Below, piece by piece: positions 16,435 through 25,720 of a DNA stretch of 64,000 nt. Within the stretch, counting starts at the first letter, position 1; the number at the start of each line of letters is the position of its first letter. Source of the stretch: GCA-002050365 sp964237235 (GTDB taxonomy: Bacteria; Acidobacteriota; Blastocatellia; Pyrinomonadales; Pyrinomonadaceae); NCBI GenBank assembly GCA_964237235.1, contig CAXSGY010000013.1, positions 76,718 to 140,717 of the forward strand. Reading direction: 5' to 3'. The position numbers were made by a program, and so were the translations under genes. The notes under the pieces were generated by a model, which did no database searches, had not been told where the DNA came from, and was given only the letters and a program-made list of their open reading frames with translations.

Positions 16435-17226
16435 ATGCGCGAAAATTTTAAAGGAATAGTTAAATCCGATTCGGAAGAAGCCGCGATGCTCGCGGCGATT
16501 GATTTGGCGCGTTTGCCCGAACATATCGCCATCATAATGGACGGCAACGGTCGTTGGGCGAAACAGCGCGGAAAACCGCGCATTTTCGGACACAAAGCCG
16601 GCGCGGAATCGGTGCGCGCGATTCTCGACACCTGCGCCCGTTTGCAAATCAAAGCCGTCACGCTCTACGCTTTTTCGACCGAAAACTGGAAGCGTCCCGA
16701 AACGGAAGTTTCCGGTTTGATGCAGATGCTCAAACTGTATCTGAAACAGGAATTGAAAACCGTCCACAAAAACAATATACGCTTTCAGGCAATCGGTAAT
16801 ATCAGCGGTCTCTCCGAAGATTTACAAAAACAAATTCGCGCGGCGGAAGAAAAAACCCGAAATAATACGGGAACTTTTTTAAGCGTCGCGCTCAATTACG
16901 GCGGACGCGCCGAAATCGTCGAAGCGGCAAAACGCGCGGCGCGGTTCTTAGTCGAAAACGGTGACTCGATTGAGGATTTGCGCGAGGAAGACATTGCGCG
17001 AAATCTTTACACTAATAATCTGCCCGAAGTTGATTTGCTGGTCAGAACGAGCGGCGAATTTCGCATTTCAAATTTTCTTTTGTGGCAAATCGCTTACAGC
17101 GAAATTTACGTCACGCCGACGCTTTTCCCGGATTTTCGCCGCGGCGAAATTTTCCGCGCGATTCTCGATTTTCAAAAGCGCGAACGGCGTTACGGCGGCG
17201 TTGAAGCCGTCGTTAAAAATTTATGA
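16435..17226 (+). CDS. uppS: Undecaprenyl diphosphate synthase
   Basis: A cis-prenyltransferase making the lipid carrier for cell-wall and LPS synthesis. The 263 residues have catalytic Asp36 in IIMDGNGRWAKQRG, followed by GHKAGAESVR, AFSTENWKRP, and the RTSGEFRISNFLLWQ signature for the diphosphate-binding region. The ATG follows directly after the DUF952 stop, and the stop overlaps cdsA by 4 bases. The uppS-cdsA pairing is common in bacteria. Confidence 0.96.
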   Translation: MRENFKGIVKSDSEEAAMLAAIDLARLPEHIAIIMDGNGRWAKQRGKPRIFGHKAGAESVRAILDTCARLQIKAVTLYAFSTENWKRPETEVSGLMQMLKLYLKQELKTVHKNNIRFQAIGNISGLSEDLQKQIRAAEEKTRNNTGTFLSVALNYGGRAEIVEAAKRAARFLVENGDSIEDLREEDIARNLYTNNLPEVDLLVRTSGEFRISNFLLWQIAYSEIYVTPTLFPDFRRGEIFRAILDFQKRERRYGGVEAVVKNL

Positions 17227-18077
17227 ATTCGAGACTTTTAACCGCGATCATCGCGCTGCCGGTTTTAATTTTATCCGTCGTTTTGCCTTATCTCGTGCCT
17301 CGAAATCCGGCGGCGAATTGGCTTTTTCTAATCATCGCCGCATTCGGCTTGAGCGCGGGCTTGTTTGAATTTTTCTCTTTGACGAAAACGCTCGAACTGA
17401 AAGCCGACGCGACGATTGCGTATTTGGGCGCGGCGGTTTTCTTCGTCGCGTTTTTGTTCGATGCTCCCGCCAAAGCTCCCGATTTGCTTGTTTTGACCGA
17501 CATCATTTTTCTCGTCGCCGTTCTCATCACGCAAACTTTTCGTTTTCAGAAGGATTTTTCCAAAATGCTGACCGGCATCGGCGTAACCGTTTTGGGCGTT
17601 TTTTACGTCGCGTTTTTGGGCGGTTTTATCGTTTCGATGCGCGTCGGTTTCGATGAAACGTCCGTGCCGTTTCTTTCGACCAAACTTTTGCTGTTTTTCT
17701 TTCTGATCGTGATGGGCGCGGACGCGGGCGGCTATTATATCGGCAAAAATTTCGGCAAGCACAAGCTCGTTCCGAAAATCTCGCCGGGCAAAACTTACGA
17801 AGGCGTGATCGGCGGTTTGATTTTCAGCTCGGCGTTCGCGGCAATCGCGTCGCTGACTTTTTTCCCCGAACTGCCCGTTCAGATTTCGATTCCTCTGGCG
17901 ATTGCGATGTCAATCGTCGGTTTGTTCGGCGATTTGGCGGAAAGCGCGATCAAGCGCGGCGCGGGCGCGAAGGACGCGGCGAGCATTCTGCCCGGACACG
18001 GCGGTTTTTTGGATAGATTGGACAGTCTTTTATTTAATGCGCCGCTGCTTTATTATTTCGCAAGATTTTATTTTTGA
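17223..18077 (+). CDS. cdsA: Phosphatidate cytidylyltransferase
   Basis: An integral membrane enzyme forming CDP-diacylglycerol. The 284 residues have about eight hydrophobic segments. The C-terminal signature SIVGLFGDLAESAIKRGAGAKDAASILPGHGGFLDRLDSLL contains the conserved metal- and substrate-binding Asp and Lys residues, and KISPGKTYEGVIGG precedes it. It overlaps uppS by 4 bases and overlaps the convergent YkgJ-type gene by 10. Confidence 0.95.
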   Translation: MNSRLLTAIIALPVLILSVVLPYLVPRNPAANWLFLIIAAFGLSAGLFEFFSLTKTLELKADATIAYLGAAVFFVAFLFDAPAKAPDLLVLTDIIFLVAVLITQTFRFQKDFSKMLTGIGVTVLGVFYVAFLGGFIVSMRVGFDETSVPFLSTKLLLFFFLIVMGADAGGYYIGKNFGKHKLVPKISPGKTYEGVIGGLIFSSAFAAIASLTFFPELPVQISIPLAIAMSIVGLFGDLAESAIKRGAGAKDAASILPGHGGFLDRLDSLLFNAPLLYYFARFYF

Positions 18078-18613
18078 GAGTTTTCCGCAAACGGATTTAT
18101 CAATTCCAGCCAAACGGGAAGCGGCAGAAACCTTAAATCGCCGTAAGTTTTGCGGTTTAACCTTTCAATCCTCGATTCGACCGTTTCCTGTAAATCTTCA
18201 GGCGGCAAATCTTCGGCGTTTTCATAGCAGGCGTGCGAGATGCACGGCGCGGGTTTGGCTTCGGAATGAACGAGACAGCCGATTTGCTTTTCAAATAACG
18301 GACAGGCGTAGGTCTTCAACGAAGAATCAACGGCAGATTTTAAGTCGTATTTTTCAATTGCTTCGGCGGCGCGCCGATAGATTTTTTTCTGCTGTTCTGC
18401 GCTCAATCGAGCGAGCGTTTTGCGGACGGCAACGGCTTCCAATCTCGTAATCCGAACGTTGACAAAATGCGCGTCGAGACAGCACGCGCCTTTCGTCGGA
18501 CACGTCGCGCAGCTTTTCGCACGCGTCTCAAAATCGTTTTTTATCAAATCCTGATACGCGTTTTTGATTCGGCGAAGCTCCGCTAACGCTTTTGTTTCTG
18601 CCAGCTTTTTCAT
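18068..18613 (-). CDS. YkgJ-family cysteine-cluster protein
   Basis: This 181-residue soluble protein has CATCPTKGACCLDAHFVNVRITRLEA near residue 35-60 and CPLFEKQIGCLVHSEAKPAPCISHACYE further on, the spaced cysteines of the YkgJ family (zinc- or iron-binding, function unknown). The helical N-terminus precedes the first cluster. It is convergent with cdsA (10-bp overlap) and divergent from the bcp-type peroxiredoxin gene. Confidence 0.85.
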   Translation of the reverse strand: MKKLAETKALAELRRIKNAYQDLIKNDFETRAKSCATCPTKGACCLDAHFVNVRITRLEAVAVRKTLARLSAEQQKKIYRRAAEAIEKYDLKSAVDSSLKTYACPLFEKQIGCLVHSEAKPAPCISHACYENAEDLPPEDLQETVESRIERLNRKTYGDLRFLPLPVWLELINPFAENSQK

Positions 18614-18675
18614 TTTTTTATGTTTACCGTGTTACAATTTCATCAAAATTAATTTTACACGAGTTTAACGCATTT

Positions 18676-19137
18676 ATGCTTATAGAAGGCGATGACGCGC
18701 CGGAGTTTACGGTTAAAGATCAGCACGGCGCGGAAACAAAACTATCCGATTTTCGCGGTCAAAAAATCGTTCTCTATTTTTATCCGAAAGACGACACGCC
18801 CGGCTGCACGAAAGAAGCGTGTTCATTGCGCGACGATTTCGCGGCGTTTGAAAATCAAAATATAAAGATTTTGGGCGTTTCGACCGACGATGAAAAATCG
18901 CATCAAAAATTTATCGCCAAATACGAATTACCCTTCACTTTGCTTGCTGATACGGATCATCAAGTCGCCGACGCTTATACGAGTTACGGAGAAAAGCAAT
19001 TTATGGGCAAAACTTACGAAGGAGTTTTGCGGAAGACTTTTTTGATTGACGAGCGGGGCAAAATCGTCAAAATTTTCGACAAAGTAAAAGTGGAAGAACA
19101 CGCGAAGGAAATTTTAGAAGCCTTCGGCGAAAAATAA
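18676..19137 (+). CDS. bcp: Thiol peroxidase, Bcp-type peroxiredoxin
   Basis: It reduces hydrogen peroxide and organic peroxides with thioredoxin as donor. From the ATG at 18676 it has 153 residues. FYPKDDTPGCTKEACSLRDDF contains peroxidatic Cys44 in the TxxC motif and a second Cys49 that can resolve it, as in atypical two-Cys Bcp. FTLLADTDHQVADAYTSYGEK and RKTFLIDERGKI follow. A longer frame from 18592 would start in a divergent promoter region. Confidence 0.95.
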   Translation: MLIEGDDAPEFTVKDQHGAETKLSDFRGQKIVLYFYPKDDTPGCTKEACSLRDDFAAFENQNIKILGVSTDDEKSHQKFIAKYELPFTLLADTDHQVADAYTSYGEKQFMGKTYEGVLRKTFLIDERGKIVKIFDKVKVEEHAKEILEAFGEK

Positions 19138-19147
19138 AGTTAAGGAA

Positions 19148-20347
19148 ATGTCCGAGGACAGAACGATGGGTTGGACGGAACTGCTGGATGTTCTGACCAA
19201 CACCGACCGCGAGCGAAAAATTTTTATCGAGCGAGCCACCGAAACGGAAAGGATGGCTCTTTTTTTGCTGCGCCGCGAAGGTTGGAACGGGCAAATCGTG
19301 CCGAAAACGCAGAAGCATTACGATTTGGAAATCTCGAAACCGAACGCTTTTACCGCCGCCGTGCAGGTTCGCAACCAGCGCGGTCGAGTGCATCTCGGAC
19401 AAGTCGAAAAATTTCTCGATTTTCTCGCGCAGTCTGATTCGGGAAACTTAAAAGAAGGACTTTTTATTTCGACCGGCGGTTTTACGAAATCGGTTTACAC
19501 GCATCTTCGGGAAGAAAATGTCAGCAATCTGCGCCTGGCGATTTTGCGCGACGAGCAGTTGATTTGGGAGCCGGAAAAATTCGACGCGCCGCCGGAAAAA
19601 GATCGAACGATTTACGTCGGCGTATTTACCTGCAAAGGCGGTGTCGGCAAAACGACGATCAGCGCGCATCTCGCCGGTGCGTTTGCTCTGAACGGTTACG
19701 ATGTCGCGCTCGTTGATTTAGACCGTCAGCAAAATTTGCGAAAGCTGCTCGGCGAAGAGCTTTTTATTCCCGAAACAAAGGGCGTTGAAGGCTCGACGAT
19801 TTCGGTTTTGAACAGCGACGAATGGAACGAACCGGCGCGGCGAAAAACGAAAATCGTCGTCTGCGACTGCAACCCGGAATTCGACGCGAATCCGGTCGAA
19901 TTTATCAGAAAGTTTGACTACTGCATCGTGCCGACGACTTTGAATCCGCTCGGCATCAACAAAAACGCCGATGTCATCAAGCGCACGTTCGAGCAAATTC
20001 GCGCCGAAAACGCGCGCGCGCATTTGTTTGTTTTAATCAACAATTTTCAGGGCGACGAAGAAAGCCGCAATCTTATTTTGAATGAAATTCTCGAATCAAA
20101 GTTCGAAGATTTAACCGCGTTCGATAAAAAATGTCATTACATCAACCCGGAAGACGTGGCGATTCGATTCAGCAAACAGCTTCTTTACTGGGGATTTCAT
20201 TTGTTCGATAAATCAAAACCGCAGCTCGCGTTTCGCTCCGTCGGCAGATATTCTTATCCGCGTATGGATTTTCTAAAGTTAGTAGATTTTCTCGAATCGC
20301 GCGTGCCGATTCAGCAGGCGAAAACTTTCAGCGCGCTGATTAGATAA
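19148..20347 (+). CDS. Fusion protein: Mrr-like restriction-endonuclease fold plus ParA-type ATPase
   Basis: Residues 30-135 resemble the Mrr/PD-(D/E)xK core: TERMALFLLRREGWNG, D59, the strand AAVQVRNQ (71-77), a long helix GQVEKFLDFLAQ, then GLFISTGGFTKSV as in Mrr. The usual Q-x-K triad lysine is Arg75 here, so DNA cleavage is doubtful. Residues 155-399 form a ParA/MinD ATPase with deviant Walker A CKGGVGKTT (162-170, signature Lys163) and VDLD (189-192). No ParB gene is adjacent. The Shine-Dalgarno AAGGA precedes the ATG. It could be a chromosomal segregation-like or defence-related switch; its role is unknown. Confidence 0.8.
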   Translation: MSEDRTMGWTELLDVLTNTDRERKIFIERATETERMALFLLRREGWNGQIVPKTQKHYDLEISKPNAFTAAVQVRNQRGRVHLGQVEKFLDFLAQSDSGNLKEGLFISTGGFTKSVYTHLREENVSNLRLAILRDEQLIWEPEKFDAPPEKDRTIYVGVFTCKGGVGKTTISAHLAGAFALNGYDVALVDLDRQQNLRKLLGEELFIPETKGVEGSTISVLNSDEWNEPARRKTKIVVCDCNPEFDANPVEFIRKFDYCIVPTTLNPLGINKNADVIKRTFEQIRAENARAHLFVLINNFQGDEESRNLILNEILESKFEDLTAFDKKCHYINPEDVAIRFSKQLLYWGFHLFDKSKPQLAFRSVGRYSYPRMDFLKLVDFLESRVPIQQAKTFSALIR

Positions 20348-20370
20348 AATAATTTGAGAATTTATTTCAT

Positions 20371-20455
20371 TTGCCTACGAAAAACACGAAAGAAACGAAA
20401 AGTAAATCTTGATTCTTTTTCGTGTTTTTCGTGTTTTTCGTAGGCAAAAATGATT
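20371..20455. repeat. Inverted repeat of CGAAAAACA-type units before lpxI
   Basis: TTTGCCTACGAAAAACACG near 20371 is mirrored by CGTGTTTTTCGTAGGCAAA ending near 20449, with tandem 9-mer-like units in each arm and a few mismatches inside. It fills the whole gap between the ParA-fusion stop and the lpxI start. Confidence 0.75.
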
Positions 20456-20457
20456 AT

Positions 20458-21255
20458 ATGAAGTTCGGTTTGATTGCCGGAAACGGAAAATTTCCATTTC
20501 TCGTCGTCGAAGGCGCGCGGCGGCAAGGCGCGTCTCTGGCGGTCGTCGCCATTAAAGAGGAAACCGATAAACGCCTCGAAGAAATCGCCGAAAAAATCGT
20601 CTGGGTCGGCATCGGACAGCTCGGCAAGATGATTTCGTTTTTCAAAGCCAAAGGCGTGGAAAAAGTGATGATGGCGGGACAGGTCAGGCACGTGCAGATT
20701 TTTTCCGGCGCGTTTCCCGATTGGCGAATGGCGAAAATGCTTTACAATCTGCCGCGCCGCAATACCGATTCGCTGATTGGCGGAATCGCCGCCGAACTCG
20801 CCAAAGAAGGCATCGAATTGATTGATTCGACTTTTTTCACGCAGGAAAATCTCGCGCAGGAAGGCGTTTTAACCAAAAGAAAACCCGACGAAATTGAGCG
20901 CGGAAATATTGAATACGGTTTGAACATCGCCGGCGAAATCGCCCGGCTCGATTTGGGACAAACCATCGTCGTCCGCGCCAGAGCGTGCGTCGCCGTCGAA
21001 GCGATGGAAGGCACCGACGCGACGATTCGCCGCGCCGGAGAATTAGCGAGAGGGAAGTTGACGGTCGTTAAAGTCGCCAAGCCGAATCAAGATATGCGAT
21101 TCGATGTTCCCGTCGTCGGCGTTCCGACCGTCGAACAAATGATTGAATCCGGCGCGACCTGTCTTTGCCTGACGGCGAATAAAACTTTGATTTTCGATAA
21201 AGAAGAAATGCTCGCGCTCGCCAACCGAAATAAAATCGCCGTCGTCGCGGTTTGA
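20458..21255 (+). CDS. lpxI: UDP-2,3-diacylglucosamine diphosphatase, LpxI type
   Basis: LpxI hydrolyses UDP-2,3-diacylglucosamine to lipid X in lipid A synthesis, replacing LpxH in several phyla. From the ATG at 20458 the 265 residues fit the family: LIAGNGKFPFLVVEGARRQG at the start, MAGQVRH, DSTFFTQENLAQEGVLTKRKPDE, and the C-terminal catalytic block VRARACVAVEAMEGTDATIRRAGEL with KPNQDMRFDVPVVGVPT. It implies that the organism makes lipid A. Confidence 0.95.
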   Translation: MKFGLIAGNGKFPFLVVEGARRQGASLAVVAIKEETDKRLEEIAEKIVWVGIGQLGKMISFFKAKGVEKVMMAGQVRHVQIFSGAFPDWRMAKMLYNLPRRNTDSLIGGIAAELAKEGIELIDSTFFTQENLAQEGVLTKRKPDEIERGNIEYGLNIAGEIARLDLGQTIVVRARACVAVEAMEGTDATIRRAGELARGKLTVVKVAKPNQDMRFDVPVVGVPTVEQMIESGATCLCLTANKTLIFDKEEMLALANRNKIAVVAV

Positions 21256-21284
21256 GAATTTGTGTTCAAACCTGACATTTTTTT

Positions 21285-21471
21285 TGTCATCGAAGATGAC
21301 TGACAACATAGCGTGGGGTTTCACCTTACGCTAAAAGGCGAAAAATATCGCTCGCCGAAGTTGAGCCGCAACGCGTCGGTCAATTGTTCGTCACTTTCAG
21401 CGACGGAAAATCTGTGAATCATTAACGTAGGGTTTCACTCTACGCTATGTTGTCGGTCGCCTTTGGCGACA
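21285..21471. repeat. 187-bp palindromic element, copy 2
   Basis: This is a diverged copy of the element at 14524-14747. The left end has the hairpin GTCAT-CGAAG-ATGAC followed by TGACAACATAGCGTGGGGTT; the right end is the complement of GTCGC-CAAAG-GCGAC and CGACAACATAGCG. The left hairpin differs from copy 1 on both arms in a way that keeps pairing (GTCGC/GCGAC against GTCAT/ATGAC). It lies between lpxI and an M28 peptidase gene. Confidence 0.75.
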
Positions 21472-21559
21472 TAAATTCGGGTTTGGACACAATTTCTGAG
21501 AGATCGAAACAAATTCCCCGAAATTTGCGTAGAAATCTGAAAATAATTTCGGAGATAAA

Positions 21560-23227
21560 ATGAAGAAAAATTTACTGGCACTTTTTTTACTGCTGACGTT
21601 GGCGTTGCAATCAACGCTGTCGGCGCAGACGGCGACCAAAGCAAACTCGCCTTCGCGGAAGGCGGCGGACGTGATTACCGCCGATTTGTTGAAGGATTAT
21701 CTTTACTACGTCGCGTCGGACGAAATGGAAGGACGCGATACGCCTTCGCGCGGGCTTGATTTGACGGCGAAATTTATCGCGCTCAACTTAAAGCGTTGGG
21801 GCTTTCGACCGGCGGGCGACGACGGCACGTTTTTTCAAAAAATCGCGCTGCGCCGCGATGTCGTTGACGACGCGAACACTTCGATTCAAATCAACGATCA
21901 AAAATTCGCATACGGCGAGGATTTGATAAGAGTTGCGGGCAACGGCACGGGCGCGATGTCCGCGCCAATCGTTTACGCGGGCGACGGCTGGATGATTAAA
22001 TCGAAAAATCTGAATCCGTATCAAGGGCTTGATGTCAAAGGCAAATACATCGCCGTCTATGGCGAAGGCATCGCGTCGGGCAATAATTTAGTTCCGCTGC
22101 CGGCGGGTTTGACCAACAGCGATTTAGTCGGCAATCGCGGCACGGATTGGGCTGACGCGGTTTCATACGCGCGGGCAAACGGCGCGGCGGGCGTGATCGT
22201 TCTGCCGTCGAAATTTCTGCTCGATAATTGGTTGGCGGTCAAACAATCGTTCAGCCGCAACCGTATGTATGTCGAAAAATTTGCCGAAAACGCGCCGCAG
22301 ATGACGCTTTCCGCTCCGGCTCCGAACGTCTTTATCAGCTCGTCGAAATTTGCTAACGCTTTGTTTGAAAATGAATCGGCGAATCCTTTGAGCGGCGCGG
22401 CAAAAACGTCTTTCGATTTGGCGGCATCGAAAAAAATCAATATGAATGTCGCCGTCAAACCCGAACGAATTATGACGCAAAACGTCGTCGCCGTTTGGGA
22501 AGGCGGCGATCCGCAGTTAAAAGCGGAAATGGTTGCCGTCGGCGCGCATTACGATCACGTCGGCACGAACCCGAACGCCAAAGGCGAAGACAAAATTTGG
22601 AACGGCGCGGACGACGACGGTTCGGGAACGGTTTCGGTTCTGGCAATCGCCGAATCCCTTGCGAAATCGCCGAAACGTCCGAAACGTTCGGTTCTTCTGG
22701 TCTGGCACTGCGGCGAGGAAAAAGGTTTGTGGGGTAGCGAATATTTCAATAAATATCCGACCGTTGACATCAAAAAAGTCGTCGCGCAACTCAATATTGA
22801 TATGATCGGGCGCAGCCGCAAACCGAACGACGCGAACCCGAAAAACGCCAATTTGACGGGCGAAAACGCGGTTTATGTGATCGGCTCGGAAATGATGAGT
22901 TCAAAACTCGCCGCTGTGACCAAAGCGACGAACGACACCTATTTGAAATTAGATTACGATTACAAATACGACGATCCGAAAGACCCGAACCGTTTCTTTT
23001 TCCGCTCGGATCATTTCAATTACGCGCAAAACGGCATTCCAATCGTTTTTTGGTTCGACGGCGTTCACGAAGATTATCACCAGCCCGGCGACGAACCGCA
23101 GAAAATTGATTACACCAAAATGCAGAACATTGCCCGCACGATTTTTCTGACGATGTGGGAATTGTCCGATTTGAAGGAACGCCCGGCGGTTGACAAGCAA
23201 CTACCGCCGGAATTGACGCGGAAATAA
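21560..23227 (+). CDS. Secreted M28-family zinc peptidase with PA insert
   Basis: A signal peptide (about 1-22, ending LSAQ) is followed by the aminopeptidase/carboxypeptidase Q-type fold. The metal site is readable: His in GAHYDHVG, bridging Asp in NGADDDGSG, Glu-Glu in HCGEEKGLWGS, Asp in NIDMIGR and the last His in GVHEDYHQPGDEP. A protease-associated domain lies around residues 130-260. At 555 residues it fits exported M28 exopeptidases. It is convergent with the GH3 gene across a terminator. Confidence 0.93.
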   Translation: MKKNLLALFLLLTLALQSTLSAQTATKANSPSRKAADVITADLLKDYLYYVASDEMEGRDTPSRGLDLTAKFIALNLKRWGFRPAGDDGTFFQKIALRRDVVDDANTSIQINDQKFAYGEDLIRVAGNGTGAMSAPIVYAGDGWMIKSKNLNPYQGLDVKGKYIAVYGEGIASGNNLVPLPAGLTNSDLVGNRGTDWADAVSYARANGAAGVIVLPSKFLLDNWLAVKQSFSRNRMYVEKFAENAPQMTLSAPAPNVFISSSKFANALFENESANPLSGAAKTSFDLAASKKINMNVAVKPERIMTQNVVAVWEGGDPQLKAEMVAVGAHYDHVGTNPNAKGEDKIWNGADDDGSGTVSVLAIAESLAKSPKRPKRSVLLVWHCGEEKGLWGSEYFNKYPTVDIKKVVAQLNIDMIGRSRKPNDANPKNANLTGENAVYVIGSEMMSSKLAAVTKATNDTYLKLDYDYKYDDPKDPNRFFFRSDHFNYAQNGIPIVFWFDGVHEDYHQPGDEPQKIDYTKMQNIARTIFLTMWELSDLKERPAVDKQLPPELTRK

Positions 23228-23238
23228 TTCGACTTTTT

Positions 23239-23284
23239 AAAAGGTTCGGAGCGGCGGTTTCGGTCGCAACTCCGAACCTTTTTT
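23239..23284. terminator. Bidirectional terminator between M28 peptidase and GH3 genes
   Basis: AAAAGGTTCGGAG (23239-23251) pairs perfectly with CTCCGAACCTTTT (23270-23282), followed by a T-run on the plus strand and an A/T-rich end on the other side. Confidence 0.85.
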
Positions 23285-25625
23285 ACCGCACAATCTTAAA
23301 TGTCGAATGGTTCGCGGCGTTTGAATCGTTGCCGACCCAAACGTCGAAAGTTTCGGTTTCCAAAACCCATTTTCTCTCCGCCGCGCTCCAGTATTCGAGT
23401 TCTTTTTTGCCGAGTTTAAAGCGGACGGTTTTCGTCTCATTCGGCGCGAGCGTCACACGCTCAAATCCTTTTAATTCCCGCACGGGGCGCGACGCGCTGC
23501 CCGATTGCTGATGAATATAAAGCTGAACGACCTCGTCGCCCGCGCGTTTTCCGGTGTTTTTGACATCAGCGGAAACTTCGATTTGTTCGCCGACTTTCAT
23601 TTCCGGTTTGTCGGTTTTCATATTTGAGATTGCAAACGTCGTATAGCTCAAACCGTAGCCGAACGGATAAAGCGGCGCGCTTTCTTCGTTCCAGTATCTT
23701 TCGCCCTGTTTTTTCGGGTCTTGCGTCAGATTGTGCGAATAATAAATCGGAATTTGTCCGACGTTTCGCATCCACGTGACGGGCAGTTTGCCGCCCGGAT
23801 TCGCGTCGCCGAACAATAAATTCGCCGCCGCTTCGCCGCCGCGCGTTCCCGGATACCAGATTTCTAAAATCGCCGCGACGTTATTTTGTTCCGCCCACGA
23901 AACGTCGAGCGGTCTGCCGTTCATCAAAATCAACACGACGGGTTTTCCGGTTTTCGAGACTGCTTCCAATAATTCCTGTTGTCGTCCCGGCAATTCGAGC
24001 GACGAGCGCGACGCGTCTTCGCCGGACATATTTTGATTTTCGCCCAAAACCATTACGGCGATGTCCGAATCTTTAGCGAGTTTAACGGCTTTTTTAATTT
24101 CATCGTCCGCCTCTTCCTGCGTCCAGGGCGTTTGCGGTTTTCCAGGAAAAAGCGCGTCGAAAATTGACGGAAACTTTCGGCTCATCTGAACGCCCTGCGC
24201 GTATTCGACTTTCGCCACGCCGCCGAGCTTTGACTTGATGCCGTCTAAAATGGTCACGGTTTCGTCCGTGTTCTGCTGAAAAACCCACGAGCCGAGCGTG
24301 TCGCGCTTCGACGCGGCGAGCGGTCCGATGACGGCGATTTTTTGATTGGCGTTTTTATCGAGCGGCAAAATATTCGTCTTATTTTTCAGCAAAACCGCCG
24401 CGCGTTCCGCCGCGATTCTCGATGCTTCGCGGTGTTTCACATCGCCGAGAATTTCGTTGACCTTCGCTTCGTCAACGAACGGATTTTCAAACAAACCGAG
24501 CTTGATTTTTGCTTCGAGCAGCGGGCGCGTCAGATCGTCAATCTGTTTTTCCGAAACGAGTTTTTGTTTGACTGCCGCGCCGAGATTTTTCAGATAAGTT
24601 TGCGCGTCAATGCTCATTTCCAGGTTGACTCCGGCGTTCAGAGCTTTAACCGCCGCGTCCTGCGCGTCGCGCGCGTAGCCGTGCGTCGTTAAATTTTTCA
24701 CCGCGTCGGCATCGCTCACAACAAAGCCTTTGAAATTCCAATCGTTTCGCAAAACGTCCTGCAAAAGCCATCGGTTGCCCGTCGCCGGAACGTCGTTCAA
24801 ATCCATATACGCGCTCATCAGACTTCCGGCTCCTTCGTCAATCGCGGCTTTAAACGGCGGCAGATAAATATTCCGCATCTGCGATTCGGGAATGTTCGAC
24901 GCATCGTAATCGCGCCCGCCTTCCGCCGCGCCGTAACCGGCAAAATGTTTGACGCACGCCAAAACTCGTTCGGGACTGCCGATGCGTTCGCCCTGAAAAC
25001 CGCGCACCTGCGCCGCCGCCATCATCGAACCCAAAAACGGGTCTTCGCCCGCGCCCTCGGCAATTCTGCCCCAACGCGGATCACGCGCAATATCAACCAT
25101 CGGCGCGAACGTCCAATTTATCCCGACTGCCCGCGCCTCACGCGCCGCAATCTGTTGACCGTTTTCCGCCAATTTCGGATCGAACGAAGCCGCCGTCGCC
25201 AACGGAACGGGAAAAATCGTGCGAAACCCGTGAATCACGTCGAAGCCGAAAATAAGCGGAATTTTCAGACGCGATTCGGTGACGGCGATTTTCTGCCAAC
25301 GATTTATCAACGCCGGATCGGTGACGAAAAGCAGCGAACCGATTTCGCCTTTGCGAACGCCTTCGTCCAACATTTCCGGCTTCATAAGCTGCCCGAAAAA
25401 GAAAAGCTGATTCATCTGCCCGATCTTTTCGTCCAGGGTCATCTTTGCAAGCAGCGCATCGGCGCGCTGCCGAACGCGCAAATCATCGGCGGAAGATTTT
25501 TCCGCCGAAATTTTATTTTCGGTTTGCTGCGCGAAAACGGGAAAAACAAAAGCCGCAGCCATCGTCAAACACAAAACCACCGTCAAGACACGACGCGACA
25601 TTTCCGAAAACGGAACGCTTTTCAT
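23283..25625 (-). CDS. bglX: Secreted glycoside hydrolase family 3 (beta-glucosidase, BglX-like)
   Basis: From the ATG at 25625 it has 780 residues with a signal peptide (VLTVVLCLTMAAAFVFPVFA). The GH3 N-terminal barrel has FGFDVIHGFRTIFPVPLA, ACVKHFAGYGAAEGGRDY and the nucleophile Asp in KGFVVSDADAV. The C-terminal domain has AVMVLGENQNMSGEDASRSS and GKPVVLILMNGRPLDV. A fibronectin III-like end (VKNTGKRAGDEVVQLYIHQ) follows. It probably releases glucose from periplasmic oligosaccharides. The start seven codons upstream (25646) is less likely because it precedes the signal peptide. Confidence 0.93.
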   Translation of the reverse strand: MKSVPFSEMSRRVLTVVLCLTMAAAFVFPVFAQQTENKISAEKSSADDLRVRQRADALLAKMTLDEKIGQMNQLFFFGQLMKPEMLDEGVRKGEIGSLLFVTDPALINRWQKIAVTESRLKIPLIFGFDVIHGFRTIFPVPLATAASFDPKLAENGQQIAAREARAVGINWTFAPMVDIARDPRWGRIAEGAGEDPFLGSMMAAAQVRGFQGERIGSPERVLACVKHFAGYGAAEGGRDYDASNIPESQMRNIYLPPFKAAIDEGAGSLMSAYMDLNDVPATGNRWLLQDVLRNDWNFKGFVVSDADAVKNLTTHGYARDAQDAAVKALNAGVNLEMSIDAQTYLKNLGAAVKQKLVSEKQIDDLTRPLLEAKIKLGLFENPFVDEAKVNEILGDVKHREASRIAAERAAVLLKNKTNILPLDKNANQKIAVIGPLAASKRDTLGSWVFQQNTDETVTILDGIKSKLGGVAKVEYAQGVQMSRKFPSIFDALFPGKPQTPWTQEEADDEIKKAVKLAKDSDIAVMVLGENQNMSGEDASRSSLELPGRQQELLEAVSKTGKPVVLILMNGRPLDVSWAEQNNVAAILEIWYPGTRGGEAAANLLFGDANPGGKLPVTWMRNVGQIPIYYSHNLTQDPKKQGERYWNEESAPLYPFGYGLSYTTFAISNMKTDKPEMKVGEQIEVSADVKNTGKRAGDEVVQLYIHQQSGSASRPVRELKGFERVTLAPNETKTVRFKLGKKELEYWSAAERKWVLETETFDVWVGNDSNAANHSTFKIVR

Positions 25626-25720
25626 AATCAATTCTCCAACGAACAAATATTTTTACGTTTGAAAAAAATAAGAAATAAACTGCGATTTGGATTTCCCGAT
25701 TCTGCATCTGAAAATTCCGG

